A stretch of 64,000 nt of DNA from Phycisphaerales bacterium UBA5793 (lineage in GTDB: Bacteria; Planctomycetota; Phycisphaerae; Phycisphaerales; UBA5793). The stretch spans positions 124,001 to 188,000 of the forward strand of contig DIDT01000066.1 of NCBI GenBank assembly GCA_002418285.1, in the 5' to 3' direction. How positions within the stretch are numbered: the first letter of the stretch is position 1; each line of letters starts with the position of its first letter. Positions 1-9,224 of the stretch are shown here, in pieces. Both the position numbers and the translations under genes were made by a program. Below the pieces are notes generated by a model. That model saw nothing but the letters and a program-made list of their open reading frames with translations. It did no database searches and had not been told where the DNA came from.

Positions 1-1018
1 GCAGGATGATCAGCAGTTGGTTGGAATAAACTTCCTGGCCAATCTGCAACGGCGGATCTCTGCGCCACGGGTTGCGCCCAACGCTGGAGCCGTAGACAAC
101 CAACCCATCACTTGGCGCCTTGATGGTGCAGGCGGCAAGTTGATCCTGAAATTTCTGCAAGCGAGTTTCGCGAATCGACAACTGCCGTTCACGGTTGGTC
201 AGATCCGCCTTCTTCTGCTGGAGGTTGCGCTCGTTGGCGGACACCACTCGATCGTATTCGACCTTGGCTTCATCAACGTCGCTCGTCTTCGACTTCTCGT
301 CTTTCGGGTACTCATACTCCTCGTAGATACGCTTTGCGAGTAGCGCTTTTTCAAGTTCGGCCTTGGCTTCATCGAGACGATTCTCATCCGTCACCAGCTC
401 GCTCTTGCTGATAAACCCTTCCTTGAAGAGCATCTCGGAGTTCTCGTAGTCTTCTTTTCGCTGGTCGGCGTTGCGTACAGCAAGCTGGAGGCGGACTTCA
501 ATGTCCTTTCTCTTTGTCGCAACTTCGCCTTCCTGCCACCGCTTCAACTCCAACTCTGCAAGATCGACGGCGAGCTGGGCTTTTCCCTTGGTCGATTCGT
601 TCTGGCTGACCTGAAGCTCCACTGCCTGCTGTGCTGAGAACAGATCGTTCCGCGCCGCCTCGACGCTGAGCGTTTCCTCCTCGATGCGGTTGACGATGTC
701 ATCGCTCGAAAGTTCGACGAGCAGATCGCCTTCCTTGACGCGGCTGCCCTCGTCAATGATCCACTTGATCACGGTCTTGCCATCGACCTGATTGCGGATC
801 TCGACCGAGTTGAGAGCCTCCAGCTCGCCGGTGGCCGGAATGGCCATGTCAAAAGTCGTGACCTTGACCTTGAATCGATCATCCACGGGGACATTGTCAC
901 CCGCCGACCCCCGGCTCAATGTGTAGACGATGGCGGTTCCTCCCAGCCCGCCGATGACGACGAGGCCGAGGAGCACTTTCAGAAGTAGGGCATGGCGAAT
1001 GGGCGATTTTCGGTTCAT
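1..1018 (-). CDS. HlyD-family membrane fusion protein (efflux periplasmic adaptor), 3' end outside the window
   Basis: Partial protein of about 339 residues, starting at the ATG at 1018 and still open at the left edge. It begins with a short basic stretch (MNRKSPIRHALL) and one membrane helix around residues 9-31. A biotinyl-lipoyl-like half-motif follows (GELEALNSVEIRNQVDGKT, then IDEGSRVKEGDLLVELSSD), then about 170 residues of charged alpha-helical coiled coil, then the return beta strand with the APSDGLVVYG motif. This is the standard order for adaptors that join an inner-membrane transporter to a TolC-type channel. It lies 58 bp after a TolC-like gene on the same strand, so the two likely form one operon; the transporter itself is probably just outside the window. 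Adaptor class is clear; the exported substrate is unknown. Confidence 0.88.
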   Translation of the reverse strand, partial: MNRKSPIRHALLLKVLLGLVVIGGLGGTAIVYTLSRGSAGDNVPVDDRFKVKVTTFDMAIPATGELEALNSVEIRNQVDGKTVIKWIIDEGSRVKEGDLLVELSSDDIVNRIEEETLSVEAARNDLFSAQQAVELQVSQNESTKGKAQLAVDLAELELKRWQEGEVATKRKDIEVRLQLAVRNADQRKEDYENSEMLFKEGFISKSELVTDENRLDEAKAELEKALLAKRIYEEYEYPKDEKSKTSDVDEAKVEYDRVVSANERNLQQKKADLTNRERQLSIRETRLQKFQDQLAACTIKAPSDGLVVYGSSVGRNPWRRDPPLQIGQEVYSNQLLIIL

Positions 1019-1076
1019 GTGCGGTGCGATTCTGCTCATCAGTCAATGATACCGACGAAAGCGTAAACGGATCGGG

Positions 1077-2990
1077 TCAATTGGGCCCGTCTGGCGGAGC
1101 GTTCTCTCCCGGCTTTGGGGTCACTTCCCCGTCTGGGGTCTCGCCGGGTTTCGCCTGCTCGGGCGGCGTCTCCGCCTTCTGGTACGTCGATTCCCCAGTC
1201 GTACCCATGTTGTAAAGCATCTCGGCTTCCTGAGGCGTCAACTGTTCCATTCCCGGCGGCGCGATGAACTGGCCGTCAGCATCCACACGGAACTGGCCCG
1301 TCTCCAGCAGGTAGCGCATGATCGCCACGCGCAGATCGCGAATGGCCGCATCGCGCGCATCCAGGGCCGCCGAGAGTTCATCCTGCGCGTCGATGATCGT
1401 TCGCGTGGTTACGTCGGCCCGACGAAGTTTCAATCCTTCGAGGCGCCGTTGGATGATTCGGATGCTCTCGTTTTGGATCTGCAGACTGAACAGCGCCAGC
1501 TGAATGTCACGCATCGCTGACCGCACGCTCAATTCCACGTTGTCTTCCGACTCGCGCAGATCGCGCCGGGCCCGTTCGAGATCAATCGTCGCCTGGCGCA
1601 GGCCAATGCGCTCGGTCTCGCGATCGAGAGGCAACCCAAAGGTAATCGAAGCACTGTAGTCGATGTTGGCGCCGTCGAGTTGCAGGCCCGATCGCTTGAG
1701 GCCCGACTCACCGGGGATGCTCGCTGATGCGTTCAGATTCAAGTCGGGAAGCAGATCGTTGCGGGCATTGGCGACGCCACGTCGCGAGTCATCCAGTTGA
1801 TCGCGTGTCGTTTGCAGGTCGAGGCGATAGAGCAATCCCCGCCGGACACTCTCGGCCACGTCGAGCGCGGGCACGGGCAGGTTGAAGGAAGCCACCGTAT
1901 CAATCAAGTACGGGTTGGCAGGCGGCAGTCCCAGACGAATGCGGAATCGCTCCAATTGAACGGTGTAGCGATCGCGCTGATCCGCCAGGCTGTTCTGGCT
2001 GCTCAACACACGGGCTCGCGTCTCACTCAACTCGAACTGCGGCTTGCGGCCGGACTTGTACAGCGCTTCTGTCTCTTTGTACAGCGCCTCGCGACTGGCC
2101 AGCACGCGCTTGGCGTTCTCAATCTGCGCTTGCGCTCGAACGAGATCGAAGTAGTCCGTAGAGATGTTGAAGAGGAATTGCTGGCGAAATCGCTCGAAGG
2201 TCCGCGTGGCATAGACCATCTGACGTTCGGCACTGATCAGGGACTCCTGGGCCACATCGCCCGCCCCGCGCAACAGCGGAATGTTGGCCGAAAGAATCAC
2301 GCTGGCCGATTGCGACTCGGTGTTCGGATCGCCGACGCGCCGGCGGAGTTGCTCGGTCGCGTTGACCAGCGCTCGGATCGACACATCGCCACCCGACGTG
2401 AGGCGCTGGGTGATGCGGAATTCGTTGATCAACTGGGCGGCGATCTCGTAGTCGCCATCCTCAGGATTGCCGTCGAACGAAGCTGTCACATCATCAAAGA
2501 ACCGTGGGCCGAACTGGTGCCGCTGGATAAGCAGCCGCAGCGCCGCCAGTAGCAACTCCTCCTTGGCCGTCTTGTATTCGCGTGAGTGTTCAACGGCATA
2601 CTTGAGCGTTTCCTGAAGGGTGAAACGCTCGACATCCGGGCCGGCGTCGTTGTACCGCTGGAGGAGCGCATCCACCTCACCCTGCACGTCGGCTCGCTGC
2701 ACCGTCAGCTCCGCCGCAGCCAGGTTGCGCGTCGGCGGAAACGGCCGGGTGTTGTCAGAATCGTGACGAATTTGATTGGCCTCGGCGCGGACAGCGTCCA
2801 GGTACTCGAACGTCGGAGCCACCGAGTTGCCGGCCAGCGCCTCGGTGCGGTCCGCGATGAGCTTTGAGGCCTTTCGATCGATCTCCGTCAAGCCCTGGCT
2901 GCAACCGCCGAGCAGGAGGAGGAACAGTGCAGCGACACAGACCGGAAGAATGAACCGAACGACCGGATGAAGGCGCAGAAAGAGCGACAT
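1077..2990 (-). CDS. TolC-family outer membrane efflux lipoprotein
   Basis: 637 aa, longer than the usual 430-500 aa of TolC/OprM proteins. The N-terminus is a lipoprotein signal with a clear lipobox (LLLLGGC, Cys about residue 30), so the channel is probably acylated like OprM. Two repeats of long amphipathic helices follow, with the typical TolC features such as QRLTSGGDVS, a FFNIST-like segment (FLFNISTDYFDLVRAQAQIE) and ALYKSGRKPQFELSETRARV. The C-terminal ~60 residues are low-complexity Pro/Glu/Gly. The HlyD-like adaptor follows by 58 bp on the same strand. A TACACT hexamer lies 8 bp before the ATG and there is no ribosome binding site, suggesting a leaderless mRNA. Family is confident; substrate unknown. 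Confidence 0.9.
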   Translation of the reverse strand: MSLFLRLHPVVRFILPVCVAALFLLLLGGCSQGLTEIDRKASKLIADRTEALAGNSVAPTFEYLDAVRAEANQIRHDSDNTRPFPPTRNLAAAELTVQRADVQGEVDALLQRYNDAGPDVERFTLQETLKYAVEHSREYKTAKEELLLAALRLLIQRHQFGPRFFDDVTASFDGNPEDGDYEIAAQLINEFRITQRLTSGGDVSIRALVNATEQLRRRVGDPNTESQSASVILSANIPLLRGAGDVAQESLISAERQMVYATRTFERFRQQFLFNISTDYFDLVRAQAQIENAKRVLASREALYKETEALYKSGRKPQFELSETRARVLSSQNSLADQRDRYTVQLERFRIRLGLPPANPYLIDTVASFNLPVPALDVAESVRRGLLYRLDLQTTRDQLDDSRRGVANARNDLLPDLNLNASASIPGESGLKRSGLQLDGANIDYSASITFGLPLDRETERIGLRQATIDLERARRDLRESEDNVELSVRSAMRDIQLALFSLQIQNESIRIIQRRLEGLKLRRADVTTRTIIDAQDELSAALDARDAAIRDLRVAIMRYLLETGQFRVDADGQFIAPPGMEQLTPQEAEMLYNMGTTGESTYQKAETPPEQAKPGETPDGEVTPKPGENAPPDGPN

Positions 2991-2998
2991 GGCTGCGT

Positions 2999-3004
2999 AG
3001 TGTA
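2999..3004 (-). promoter_or_regulatory. -10-like hexamer TACACT before the tolC-like gene
   Basis: TACACT lies 8 bp upstream of the ATG at 2990 on the minus strand, with no Shine-Dalgarno sequence between. No good -35 box is visible at 16-18 bp. The spacing would place the transcription start almost at the start codon. Confidence 0.45.
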
Positions 3005-3126
3005 CACGCAGCCTGTCTCAATGTTGCGGATTCGCGTCATTCGATTCAAGCCGAATTCGATTGGTCCCACACACTCAGGGCAATGCCCCATTTCGCATCG
3101 GCCGGATCAATCGGCAAGTTCCCGGA

Positions 3127-4080
3127 TCAGTTCGCACCGGTTGCCGCCTCCAGTGCCACGCCGCAGTCTGGGTCATATCCCGCATCACGCATGAGTCCGG
3201 CGATCCGATCGCAACACGGCTGAACAAGTTCGAGAGGCAGGTGGTTCCGCCAGTCCCCCGCCACTCCCTTGCGGTAGAAGTTCGATTGATCCTCCTGTCC
3301 GCGCGTGCGACCGCCAGACAGGCGCCTGAACGAACCAGCCGCCCGACAACTGGCGATTATCTCGTTTGATGATTCGACGTCGAGGAATCCGAGAAGACCC
3401 GCGACGATTCTCTCTTCGCTCTCAAGCAGATCTTCGTAGCGGATCTCCAGGTAGCGCCCCGCCCCCAACCCCGGGCCATCTCTGCGGGCCGAACCGACCT
3501 GCAGCGGCCAGACTTCATTCATGTAGTGATGGATGAACTGCTCGAATGAACGGCCCGAAGTCTTGCCATCATGGAACCAGCCACTGACCGCCACATCGCG
3601 CGGATCGCGCATGATGTGCACAAACTTGCTCTGCGGGTAGAGTGCGCTCAGCAGTGGAATCGCAATCGTGTGCTGCGGCGTCTTGTCAGCAACGTAGCGC
3701 AGCGCCGTAACGTCGCGACCCGCCTGCCGGGCGTGTTCGACATATTTAGCAAACTGAGTGTCGATCATCAGCCGGGCCAGGACCAGCGCATCGTTGGAGT
3801 CAACGTGTGTGACGGTTGGCTGGCCCTGCTGCTGATGCTTGTTGAACGCCTCGATCGCCTGGAAGAAGTGCGGCAGCAAACGCCACGCGAACGATCCCTC
3901 CCCCTGCACCACGATCTGCGGGTGGCCGTTGAGCATGTTGCGCAGCCAGGTGGTGCCCGACTTGCCGCAGCCGATGATGAAGAGCTTGTTGAGGTTCTGA
4001 ACGCGGCCGGTGCGCTCCCGCCACCCGGCCTGCAGATCGTTGATGTCGGTCACCGGAGGATCCTCCTCTGACCGGTCCAT
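3127..4080 (-). CDS. Sulfotransferase family protein
   Basis: 317 aa, soluble. The 5'-phosphosulfate binding loop is present near residues 36-45 (IIGCGKSGTTWL), and the 3'-phosphate motif follows mid-protein (HIMRDPRDVAVSGWF), with YEDLL further on. These are the signatures of PAPS-dependent sulfotransferases (Sulfotransfer_1/3 fold). The acceptor cannot be told from sequence; lipid, saccharide and protein acceptors are all possible. The next gene on the same strand upstream starts 122 bp away and is not related in function, so it is probably expressed alone. No signal peptide or membrane segment was seen. Confidence 0.85.
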   Translation of the reverse strand: MDRSEEDPPVTDINDLQAGWRERTGRVQNLNKLFIIGCGKSGTTWLRNMLNGHPQIVVQGEGSFAWRLLPHFFQAIEAFNKHQQQGQPTVTHVDSNDALVLARLMIDTQFAKYVEHARQAGRDVTALRYVADKTPQHTIAIPLLSALYPQSKFVHIMRDPRDVAVSGWFHDGKTSGRSFEQFIHHYMNEVWPLQVGSARRDGPGLGAGRYLEIRYEDLLESEERIVAGLLGFLDVESSNEIIASCRAAGSFRRLSGGRTRGQEDQSNFYRKGVAGDWRNHLPLELVQPCCDRIAGLMRDAGYDPDCGVALEAATGAN

Positions 4081-4202
4081 CGGCGAGAACGAATGAGCTC
4101 CTCCACCGTTTGACCGGACGAAGACAAACCGGACACGAATTGCGATCTGGCATCGCGAAGCAACTCCGTCCTCTCTCCTGACAGATTACAATTGACACTC
4201 GC

Positions 4203-4640
4203 TTAATGATCGTCGCCTTGCCGCTGAAACAAGCCACTTCCGGGGCCGACGGAGAAAAGTAGTGCGGCGGCCATAGCACCAACGGTCGCGATGATGTACC
4301 CCCGCAATTCAAAGGCAGACATGGTCGCTCCACCAGCCAAAGCGGCCCCAGCATAAGCCAACCCGAGAACACCCAGCAACGCCGAAACGACCGCGATGAG
4401 AACCAGGGTCCATTTGCGGAACCGCGCCAACCTCCACCCATTTGCTTTTCGACGTTCTTCCGCACGTTCAGGCGAGCGCCGGAGAAGGCGTTGAGCCGCA
4501 TCGACATCGGTCAAGTGGACCACGTACCGCGCCAGCAGGGCCAGACCAAAAAGAACCAGCAAATGAACCAACTGGGCAAGGAGGTGGACCCACTTCGGCC
4601 AAGCACAGATCTCTGCCCGGAGTTGTTCCAACGCGGACAT
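4203..4640 (-). CDS. Small integral membrane protein, unknown function
   Basis: 145 aa with four predicted membrane segments: about residues 18-41 (LLAQLVHLLVLFGLALLARY), 76-96, 98-106/108-117 region and 120-133. A basic loop with RRSPERAEERRKANG lies between the first and second. No enzyme motif or binding site was recognised. It starts 36 bp after the end of proS on the same strand and may be read from the same transcript. Coding use matches its neighbours. Function is not known. Confidence 0.6.
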   Translation of the reverse strand: MSALEQLRAEICAWPKWVHLLAQLVHLLVLFGLALLARYVVHLTDVDAAQRLLRRSPERAEERRKANGWRLARFRKWTLVLIAVVSALLGVLGLAYAGAALAGGATMSAFELRGYIIATVGAMAAALLFSVGPGSGLFQRQGDDH

Positions 4641-4676
4641 CTGCCGTTACTCCACACACCCGCCGGGCCCATGGCA

Positions 4677-6434
4677 TCATCTCGTACAGCGCTGCACGAC
4701 TTCGTCGATCTTCACGAGGTCGCCCCTGCCCATAGAACCATCGCGCTTGACCATCTCAACGCAGCCCTGCCCCAGGGCCTTGTCACCGATCGTCAGACGG
4801 ATCGGGATGCCGATGAGGTCCGCATCCTTGAACTTCGGCCCCGGCCGCTCGTCGCGATCGTCCACCAGCACGTCCAGGCCCGCCTCGGTCAGGTCGCGCT
4901 CGAGGCGGTCGGTCACCTCGCGAGCTTCGCCTTCATACTTGATTGGCGTGATGATGACATCGAACGGGGCAATGGCCGCCGGCCACTTGATGCCGTTCTC
5001 GTCGTTGTTCATCTCGATGGCCGAGGCAATGATGCGACCGATGCCGATGCCGTAGCAGCCCATGATGACCGATCGCTTCTGCTGCTTCTCATCCGAGACG
5101 GCAAAGCCCATGGCATCGGAGTACTTTGCGCCGAGTTTGAAGACGTGACCGACTTCGATGCCCTTGCTGGCGCGGAGCGTGCCGCCGTCATTGAGCGGCG
5201 ACGGGTCACCGTCCATCGCGTTGCGGATGTCAGCGACGTGCACCTGCACGCCCTTTTCGAGCACGTCGCGCTTCCAGCTGAAGTGCTTGACGTGATGGTC
5301 GCTCTCATCGGCCCCCGTGGCCCAGAAGCCGCCTTGGGCCGCATCAGGGTCGGCAAAGACCGTGCAATCATTCTTGCCGGCAGCGCCGGTGGGTGAAACG
5401 TAGCCGATGGCGAATCCGGCCTCGCGGGCCGCGGCGTCGCTGCCTTCAGCGTGAAGCGTTACCGCCCCACCGACCTGTTCCTTCAGCAGGTCGCGCACCT
5501 TGCCTTCATTTACATCGTGGTGGCCGCACACGATCGCCATGACCCAGCCGCTGCGATCCGCCGCGGACCAGGGCCAGACGATCGTCTTGAGCATGCGATT
5601 CGGCTTGACCTTGAGGAACTCCGATACGCCTTCGATTCCCGGCAGGTTCGGCGTGTGCACCTTGGTCAGTTCACCCGTCGGGGCGCCATTGAGATCATGC
5701 GGCCGATCGCCGATGCCGCACTTCTCCACGTTGGCGGCGTAGTTGCCCTTGTCGCTCTTGAGAATAGTGTCTTCGCCGACGGGCGAGTTGCACATGAACT
5801 CGTGGCTCGCGCTGCCGCCGATCGGCCCGCTCTCGGCCTCGACGATTGAGTAATCCAGCCCGCACCGATCGAAGATGTTGCAGTATGCCTGGTACATCTT
5901 GTCGTACGTCTCGTTGAGTCCGCCGGGCCCTTCGACGTCGACGTGGAACGAGTAGGCGTCCTTCATCAGGAACTCGCGGCAGCGCAGCACGCCGAAGCGC
6001 GGCCGAAACTCATCGCGATACTTCGTCTGGATCTGGTACAGGTTGAGCGGCAACTGGCGGTACGACGTCACCGAGGCCATCATCAGTTCGGTGATGACTT
6101 CCTCGTGCGTGGGCCCGAGAGCGGTAGCTCGCCCGTGCCGATCGGTCAGCTTGAAGAGGTTGTCGCCGTAGTCGATGTCGCGCTTCGTGTCGGCGTAGAA
6201 CTCCATGGGGATGAGCGCCGGCATGAGCAGTTCGCGCGCCCCGGCCGCGTTCATTTCCTCGCGCACGATGGTTATCACGCGCTGAAGCACCCGAAAGCCC
6301 AACGGAAGGTAGTCATACAGCCCGGCGCCAACCTGGCGGATCAACCCCGCGCGGAGCATCAACTGGTGCGACGGGACCACGGCGTCGGCCGGGACCTGCC
6401 TGGAAGTCGGAATAAGCGTTTGCGACCATTTCAT
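4677..6434 (-). CDS. proS: Proline--tRNA ligase (bacterial type with editing insertion)
   Basis: 585 aa from the chosen ATG. It begins MKWSQTLIPT and carries the class II motifs: motif 1 around LMLRAGLIRQVGAGLYDYLPLG, motif 2 around YRDEFRPRFGVLRCREFLMK, and motif 3 with GCYGIGIGRI. A YbaK-like editing domain is inserted between motifs 2 and 3 (about residues 225-390), as in E. coli ProRS (572 aa). The C-terminal anticodon domain is present. An in-frame ATG-type codon 12 residues upstream is possible, but the ATG at 6434 fits the family start and has a TACGAT hexamer 7 bp before it. It charges tRNA-Pro in the cytoplasm. Confidence 0.96.
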   Translation of the reverse strand: MKWSQTLIPTSRQVPADAVVPSHQLMLRAGLIRQVGAGLYDYLPLGFRVLQRVITIVREEMNAAGARELLMPALIPMEFYADTKRDIDYGDNLFKLTDRHGRATALGPTHEEVITELMMASVTSYRQLPLNLYQIQTKYRDEFRPRFGVLRCREFLMKDAYSFHVDVEGPGGLNETYDKMYQAYCNIFDRCGLDYSIVEAESGPIGGSASHEFMCNSPVGEDTILKSDKGNYAANVEKCGIGDRPHDLNGAPTGELTKVHTPNLPGIEGVSEFLKVKPNRMLKTIVWPWSAADRSGWVMAIVCGHHDVNEGKVRDLLKEQVGGAVTLHAEGSDAAAREAGFAIGYVSPTGAAGKNDCTVFADPDAAQGGFWATGADESDHHVKHFSWKRDVLEKGVQVHVADIRNAMDGDPSPLNDGGTLRASKGIEVGHVFKLGAKYSDAMGFAVSDEKQQKRSVIMGCYGIGIGRIIASAIEMNNDENGIKWPAAIAPFDVIITPIKYEGEAREVTDRLERDLTEAGLDVLVDDRDERPGPKFKDADLIGIPIRLTIGDKALGQGCVEMVKRDGSMGRGDLVKIDEVVQRCTR

Positions 6435-6441
6435 AGGCCCC

Positions 6442-6447
6442 ATCGTA
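6442..6447 (-). promoter_or_regulatory. proS: -10-like hexamer TACGAT before proS
   Basis: TACGAT sits 7 bp upstream of the ATG at 6434 with no ribosome binding site between. It is part of the repeated pattern of hexamers close to start codons in this window. No convincing -35 box was found. Confidence 0.35.
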
Positions 6448-6580
6448 GGCGTTTTGGCGTCAGCGCACACGACGGCAAACCACCGCGGCCATCAAGCAAT
6501 GTTCCGGCAATCCGCTGACAATATCTCGGATTCCCGAACCACTCGACCCCGGCGGACGACCTTACAGTGAGGCCGCTCCG

Positions 6581-7165
6581 ATGAATCGCTCTCCCGACCA
6601 CATCTTCGACGAATGGCTCATCCTGCGAGCCCAGGATGGGGAGATCGCCGCCATGAACGAGCTCGTCAGGCGGTGGAACCAACGCCTCCGCGCGCACGCC
6701 CGCTGTCTGCTGCACGATGATGCCGCGGCCGCCGACGCCACGCAGGACGCCTGGCATGACATCATCCGCAGCATCCGTAAGCTGGCGGACCCGGCCGCGT
6801 ACCGCGTGTGGATGTACCGTATCCTGTCGCGCAAGTGTGCTGACCACATTCGGCGCACCCAGCGGCGACGGCGGCGAACCGGTATCCCTACGGACAAGGC
6901 AGATACCGCACCGGAAACCCCCGACCCGCGCCCGTCACCATCGCTGGAGGCCCAGAAGACCGAAGAACTCGGGCAACTCGCCCGGGCAGTGGCGAGACTG
7001 CCCGGCGATCTGCGTGCGGTCATTGCACTGCGCTACCGCGAGAACTTCCCGCTGGCCGCAATCGCCCTCATCATGGAGTGCCCCGGCGGAACCATCAAAT
7101 CACGGCTCCACGAAGCGCGGCGACAACTCCTTGCGACTCTGGAGCCGACCCAAGGAAAGGACTGA
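6581..7165 (+). CDS. ECF-type RNA polymerase sigma factor
   Basis: 194 aa, the usual size for a group 4 sigma-70. Region 2 covers about residues 15-85 (ELVRRWNQRL, DATQDAWHDI, RVWMYRILSRKCADHIRR), then an acidic/proline linker, then region 4 with the helix-turn-helix at about 130-185 (LPGDLRAVIALRYRE, GGTIKSRLHEARRQL). It is followed after 3 bp by a small two-helix membrane protein, an arrangement typical of a sigma factor and its membrane-bound partner. It would redirect RNA polymerase to a stress or envelope regulon; the signal and targets are unknown. Confidence 0.92.
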   Translation: MNRSPDHIFDEWLILRAQDGEIAAMNELVRRWNQRLRAHARCLLHDDAAAADATQDAWHDIIRSIRKLADPAAYRVWMYRILSRKCADHIRRTQRRRRRTGIPTDKADTAPETPDPRPSPSLEAQKTEELGQLARAVARLPGDLRAVIALRYRENFPLAAIALIMECPGGTIKSRLHEARRQLLATLEPTQGKD

Positions 7166-7168
7166 ACC

Positions 7169-7540
7169 ATGTCACTGCAAGGCAAAGAATTCGACCGGAT
7201 CTTTGAGGCCGAAGTGGGCCCCATCGAGGAAGAGAATCTGCTCCAGATGACCGCCCAGTTGTTTCGCGGCCGGGCCCTGCACATCACGATTCTCGTGATG
7301 GTCTTCGTGTTCGCCTTCCTGGCGCTCATGATCTACTCGGGGTTCCGGTTCTTCGAAGCCACTGAAGTCAAGGATCTCATTCTGTGGGCTGTGCTGTTCA
7401 TGTACGGCAGTTTGTGCGTCGCCATGCTCAAACTCTGGACCTGGATGGACATGCAGAAGAACTCGATCACACGCGAGATCAAGCGCCTCGAACTCCAGAT
7501 CGCCCGGATGCGAACCGAGCGATCCGGCGGAGGCATCTGA
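7169..7540 (+). CDS. Two-helix membrane protein paired with the sigma factor (DUF6768-like)
   Basis: 123 aa. After a polar N-terminus of about 30 residues come two membrane helices (about 36-60, ITILVMVFVFAFLALMIYSG, and 70-93, LILWAVLFMYGSLCVAMLKLW), then WMDMQKNSITREIKRLELQIARM, a conserved-looking amphipathic helix. From memory this resembles small proteins encoded next to ECF sigma genes (DUF6768); that assignment is unverified. The start lies 3 bp after the sigma factor stop, so the pair is translationally linked. It may tether or inhibit the sigma factor, but it has no zinc-binding anti-sigma motif. Confidence 0.7.
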   Translation: MSLQGKEFDRIFEAEVGPIEEENLLQMTAQLFRGRALHITILVMVFVFAFLALMIYSGFRFFEATEVKDLILWAVLFMYGSLCVAMLKLWTWMDMQKNSITREIKRLELQIARMRTERSGGGI

Positions 7541-7631
7541 CAGGCGCCCGCGGCACATTTCGCCCATCGAGTGTTGCCCACTACCATTCACCCCGACCGA
7601 CTCGCTCGCAGTCGGATGGAGTTGTACAACA

Positions 7632-8591
7632 ATGCTTGCCGCGTGGGGCTGGATCGCTCTGGGACTCGTACTCACCTTCGGGGGTGCGGAAGCGTTCGTT
7701 CGCGCTGCCGCATCCATCGCCGCTCGCCTCGGCGTCTCCCCACTGGTCATCGGCCTGACGGTTGTCGCCTGGGGCACGAGCGCACCGGAACTGGTGGTCT
7801 CGACGATCGCCGCGCTCAACAACCAGGGCGGCATCGCGCTGGGCAACGTCATCGGCTCCAACATCTTCAACATCGCCGCCATCGTGGGACTTGCCGCCCT
7901 CGTCTACCCCATCCGGGTGCACGTTCAGCTCATCCGCATCGACATTCCCATCATGATCGGCCTCTCCGTGTTGCTCGTCGCGCTCCTGCACGACGCCGAA
8001 CTCTCACGGCTCGACGCAGGCCTCTTCTTCGTCGGCATGGTCGCCTATACGGTGTTTTCATTCCGCACGGCCGGGGCCTCTCCATCGGCCGAAGTCGAAA
8101 AGGAGTTTGAACGGGGCAATCCGCCGCCGCACCGTCACATCGGCCTGGATGTCGTGCTGTTTCTTGGCGGCCTGGCAGCGCTGATTGTCGGTTCGAGAGC
8201 GCTGGTCACCGGCGCCGTGTCCGTGGCCCGCGCCATCCATGTGAGCGAAACCGTCATCGGCCTGACCATCATCGCAGCCGGAACCAGTCTGCCCGAACTC
8301 GCCACGTCGACAGTGGCCGCATTCCGCAAGCAACCTGACATCGCCATCGGCAACATCGTCGGCTCTAACATCTTCAACATCCTCGGCATCCTTGGAATCG
8401 CCGGACTTGTCGAGCCGATGCACGCGCCGGATCTGTCGAGCATCGATCTCGGTGCGATGCTCGTCTTTGCCGTGCTGCTGCTACCGCTGGCGCGGACGGG
8501 CTTTGCCATCAAGCGATGGGAGGGCGCGTTCCTGCTCGCTGGCTATGTCACCTACCTCTGGCTCATGTGGCCCGCCGGCCACGCTCAATAG
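7632..8591 (+). CDS. Calcium/sodium antiporter, CaCA superfamily (YrbG-like)
   Basis: 319 aa inner membrane protein with ten or so membrane segments. Both alpha repeats that form the ion site are clear: WGTSAPELVVST with GNVIGSNIFNIA in the first half and AGTSLPELATST with GNIVGSNIFNIL in the second. The halves are inverted duplicates joined by a short acidic cytoplasmic loop around residues 140-165. The acidic residues of both PEL motifs, needed for cation binding, are present. It exchanges Na+ (or K+/H+) for Ca2+. The gene stands alone on the plus strand. Length and motifs fit the YrbG family closely. Confidence 0.92.
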   Translation: MLAAWGWIALGLVLTFGGAEAFVRAAASIAARLGVSPLVIGLTVVAWGTSAPELVVSTIAALNNQGGIALGNVIGSNIFNIAAIVGLAALVYPIRVHVQLIRIDIPIMIGLSVLLVALLHDAELSRLDAGLFFVGMVAYTVFSFRTAGASPSAEVEKEFERGNPPPHRHIGLDVVLFLGGLAALIVGSRALVTGAVSVARAIHVSETVIGLTIIAAGTSLPELATSTVAAFRKQPDIAIGNIVGSNIFNILGILGIAGLVEPMHAPDLSSIDLGAMLVFAVLLLPLARTGFAIKRWEGAFLLAGYVTYLWLMWPAGHAQ

Positions 8592-8613
8592 TCCGAAACG
8601 GTGCCCGCAACCA

Positions 8614-9104
8614 CTACGGCCAATTGAACTTGGACGCGTCGCCGTAGACGATGAAGAGCAACCCGGTAGTCGTGACGCCGTGCACCGCGCCCGAAGTGAG
8701 GCTCCCATCATCGAGGTGGGAGTCGACATCAACAAGCAACTCCGGATGCTCCACGGCCCACACGCCGATGCCCGCGACGTTCTGCGTCGCCCAGACGTGA
8801 AAGCCGTAATCCCCGCCAATAGCCGGCTTGCTGGCAGTTGCACCCGGCTCCAGGTACGGCTTGAGTCCGATCCGAAGCTCTTCATTGAACGGCGGCAAGT
8901 TACCATTCACCTCCAGCGCAAAGAACCTTGTCGCCCGTTCGAAGCTGCGCAGATCCGTCACCACCGCGGACACGGCTGCCGCGCCACTCGCATTGGCGTA
9001 GCTCGGAATCAGAATCGCGGCCAGAACCGTGAGGATCAACACCACGATCATGAGTTCGACGAGTGCGAATCCCCGTCCGATAAACCTCGCGCGCGTGACT
9101 GCAT
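8614..9104 (-). pseudogene. Type IV prepilin-like protein with out-of-frame start (possible frameshift or slippage)
   Basis: The body encodes about 150 residues with a perfect prepilin hydrophobic helix (GFALVELMIVVLILTVLAA, Glu at +5) followed by a small globular domain ending DASKFNWP. In this frame no ATG, GTG or TTG codon precedes the GFALVEL cleavage site. An ATG at 9104 begins a good prepilin leader (MQSRAR), but it is 2 nt out of frame; a (CG)4 tract at 9088-9095 lies between. With three CG units the leader would join as MQSRARFIGRGFALVEL. This is either a sequencing error, a true frameshift, or a slippage switch. Downstream it converges with the antiporter gene. Pseudopilins of this kind are common in planctomycetes; role unknown. 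Confidence 0.6.
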
Positions 9105-9224
9105 TCCCCTCAACGACGCTCAGTTGGGTGTTCTCTACTCGTCGGCCGCCGCGGCGCGTGAATTGACCCCGACGCAGACGAATGTGACTTGGAATGTCGG
9201 TATCTTGCGAGCCGATCCAGTTCG

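Noticed and set aside
1797..2552. 251-codon frame opposite the tolC-like gene
   Set aside because: Antisense of a confident gene; no start site or motif.
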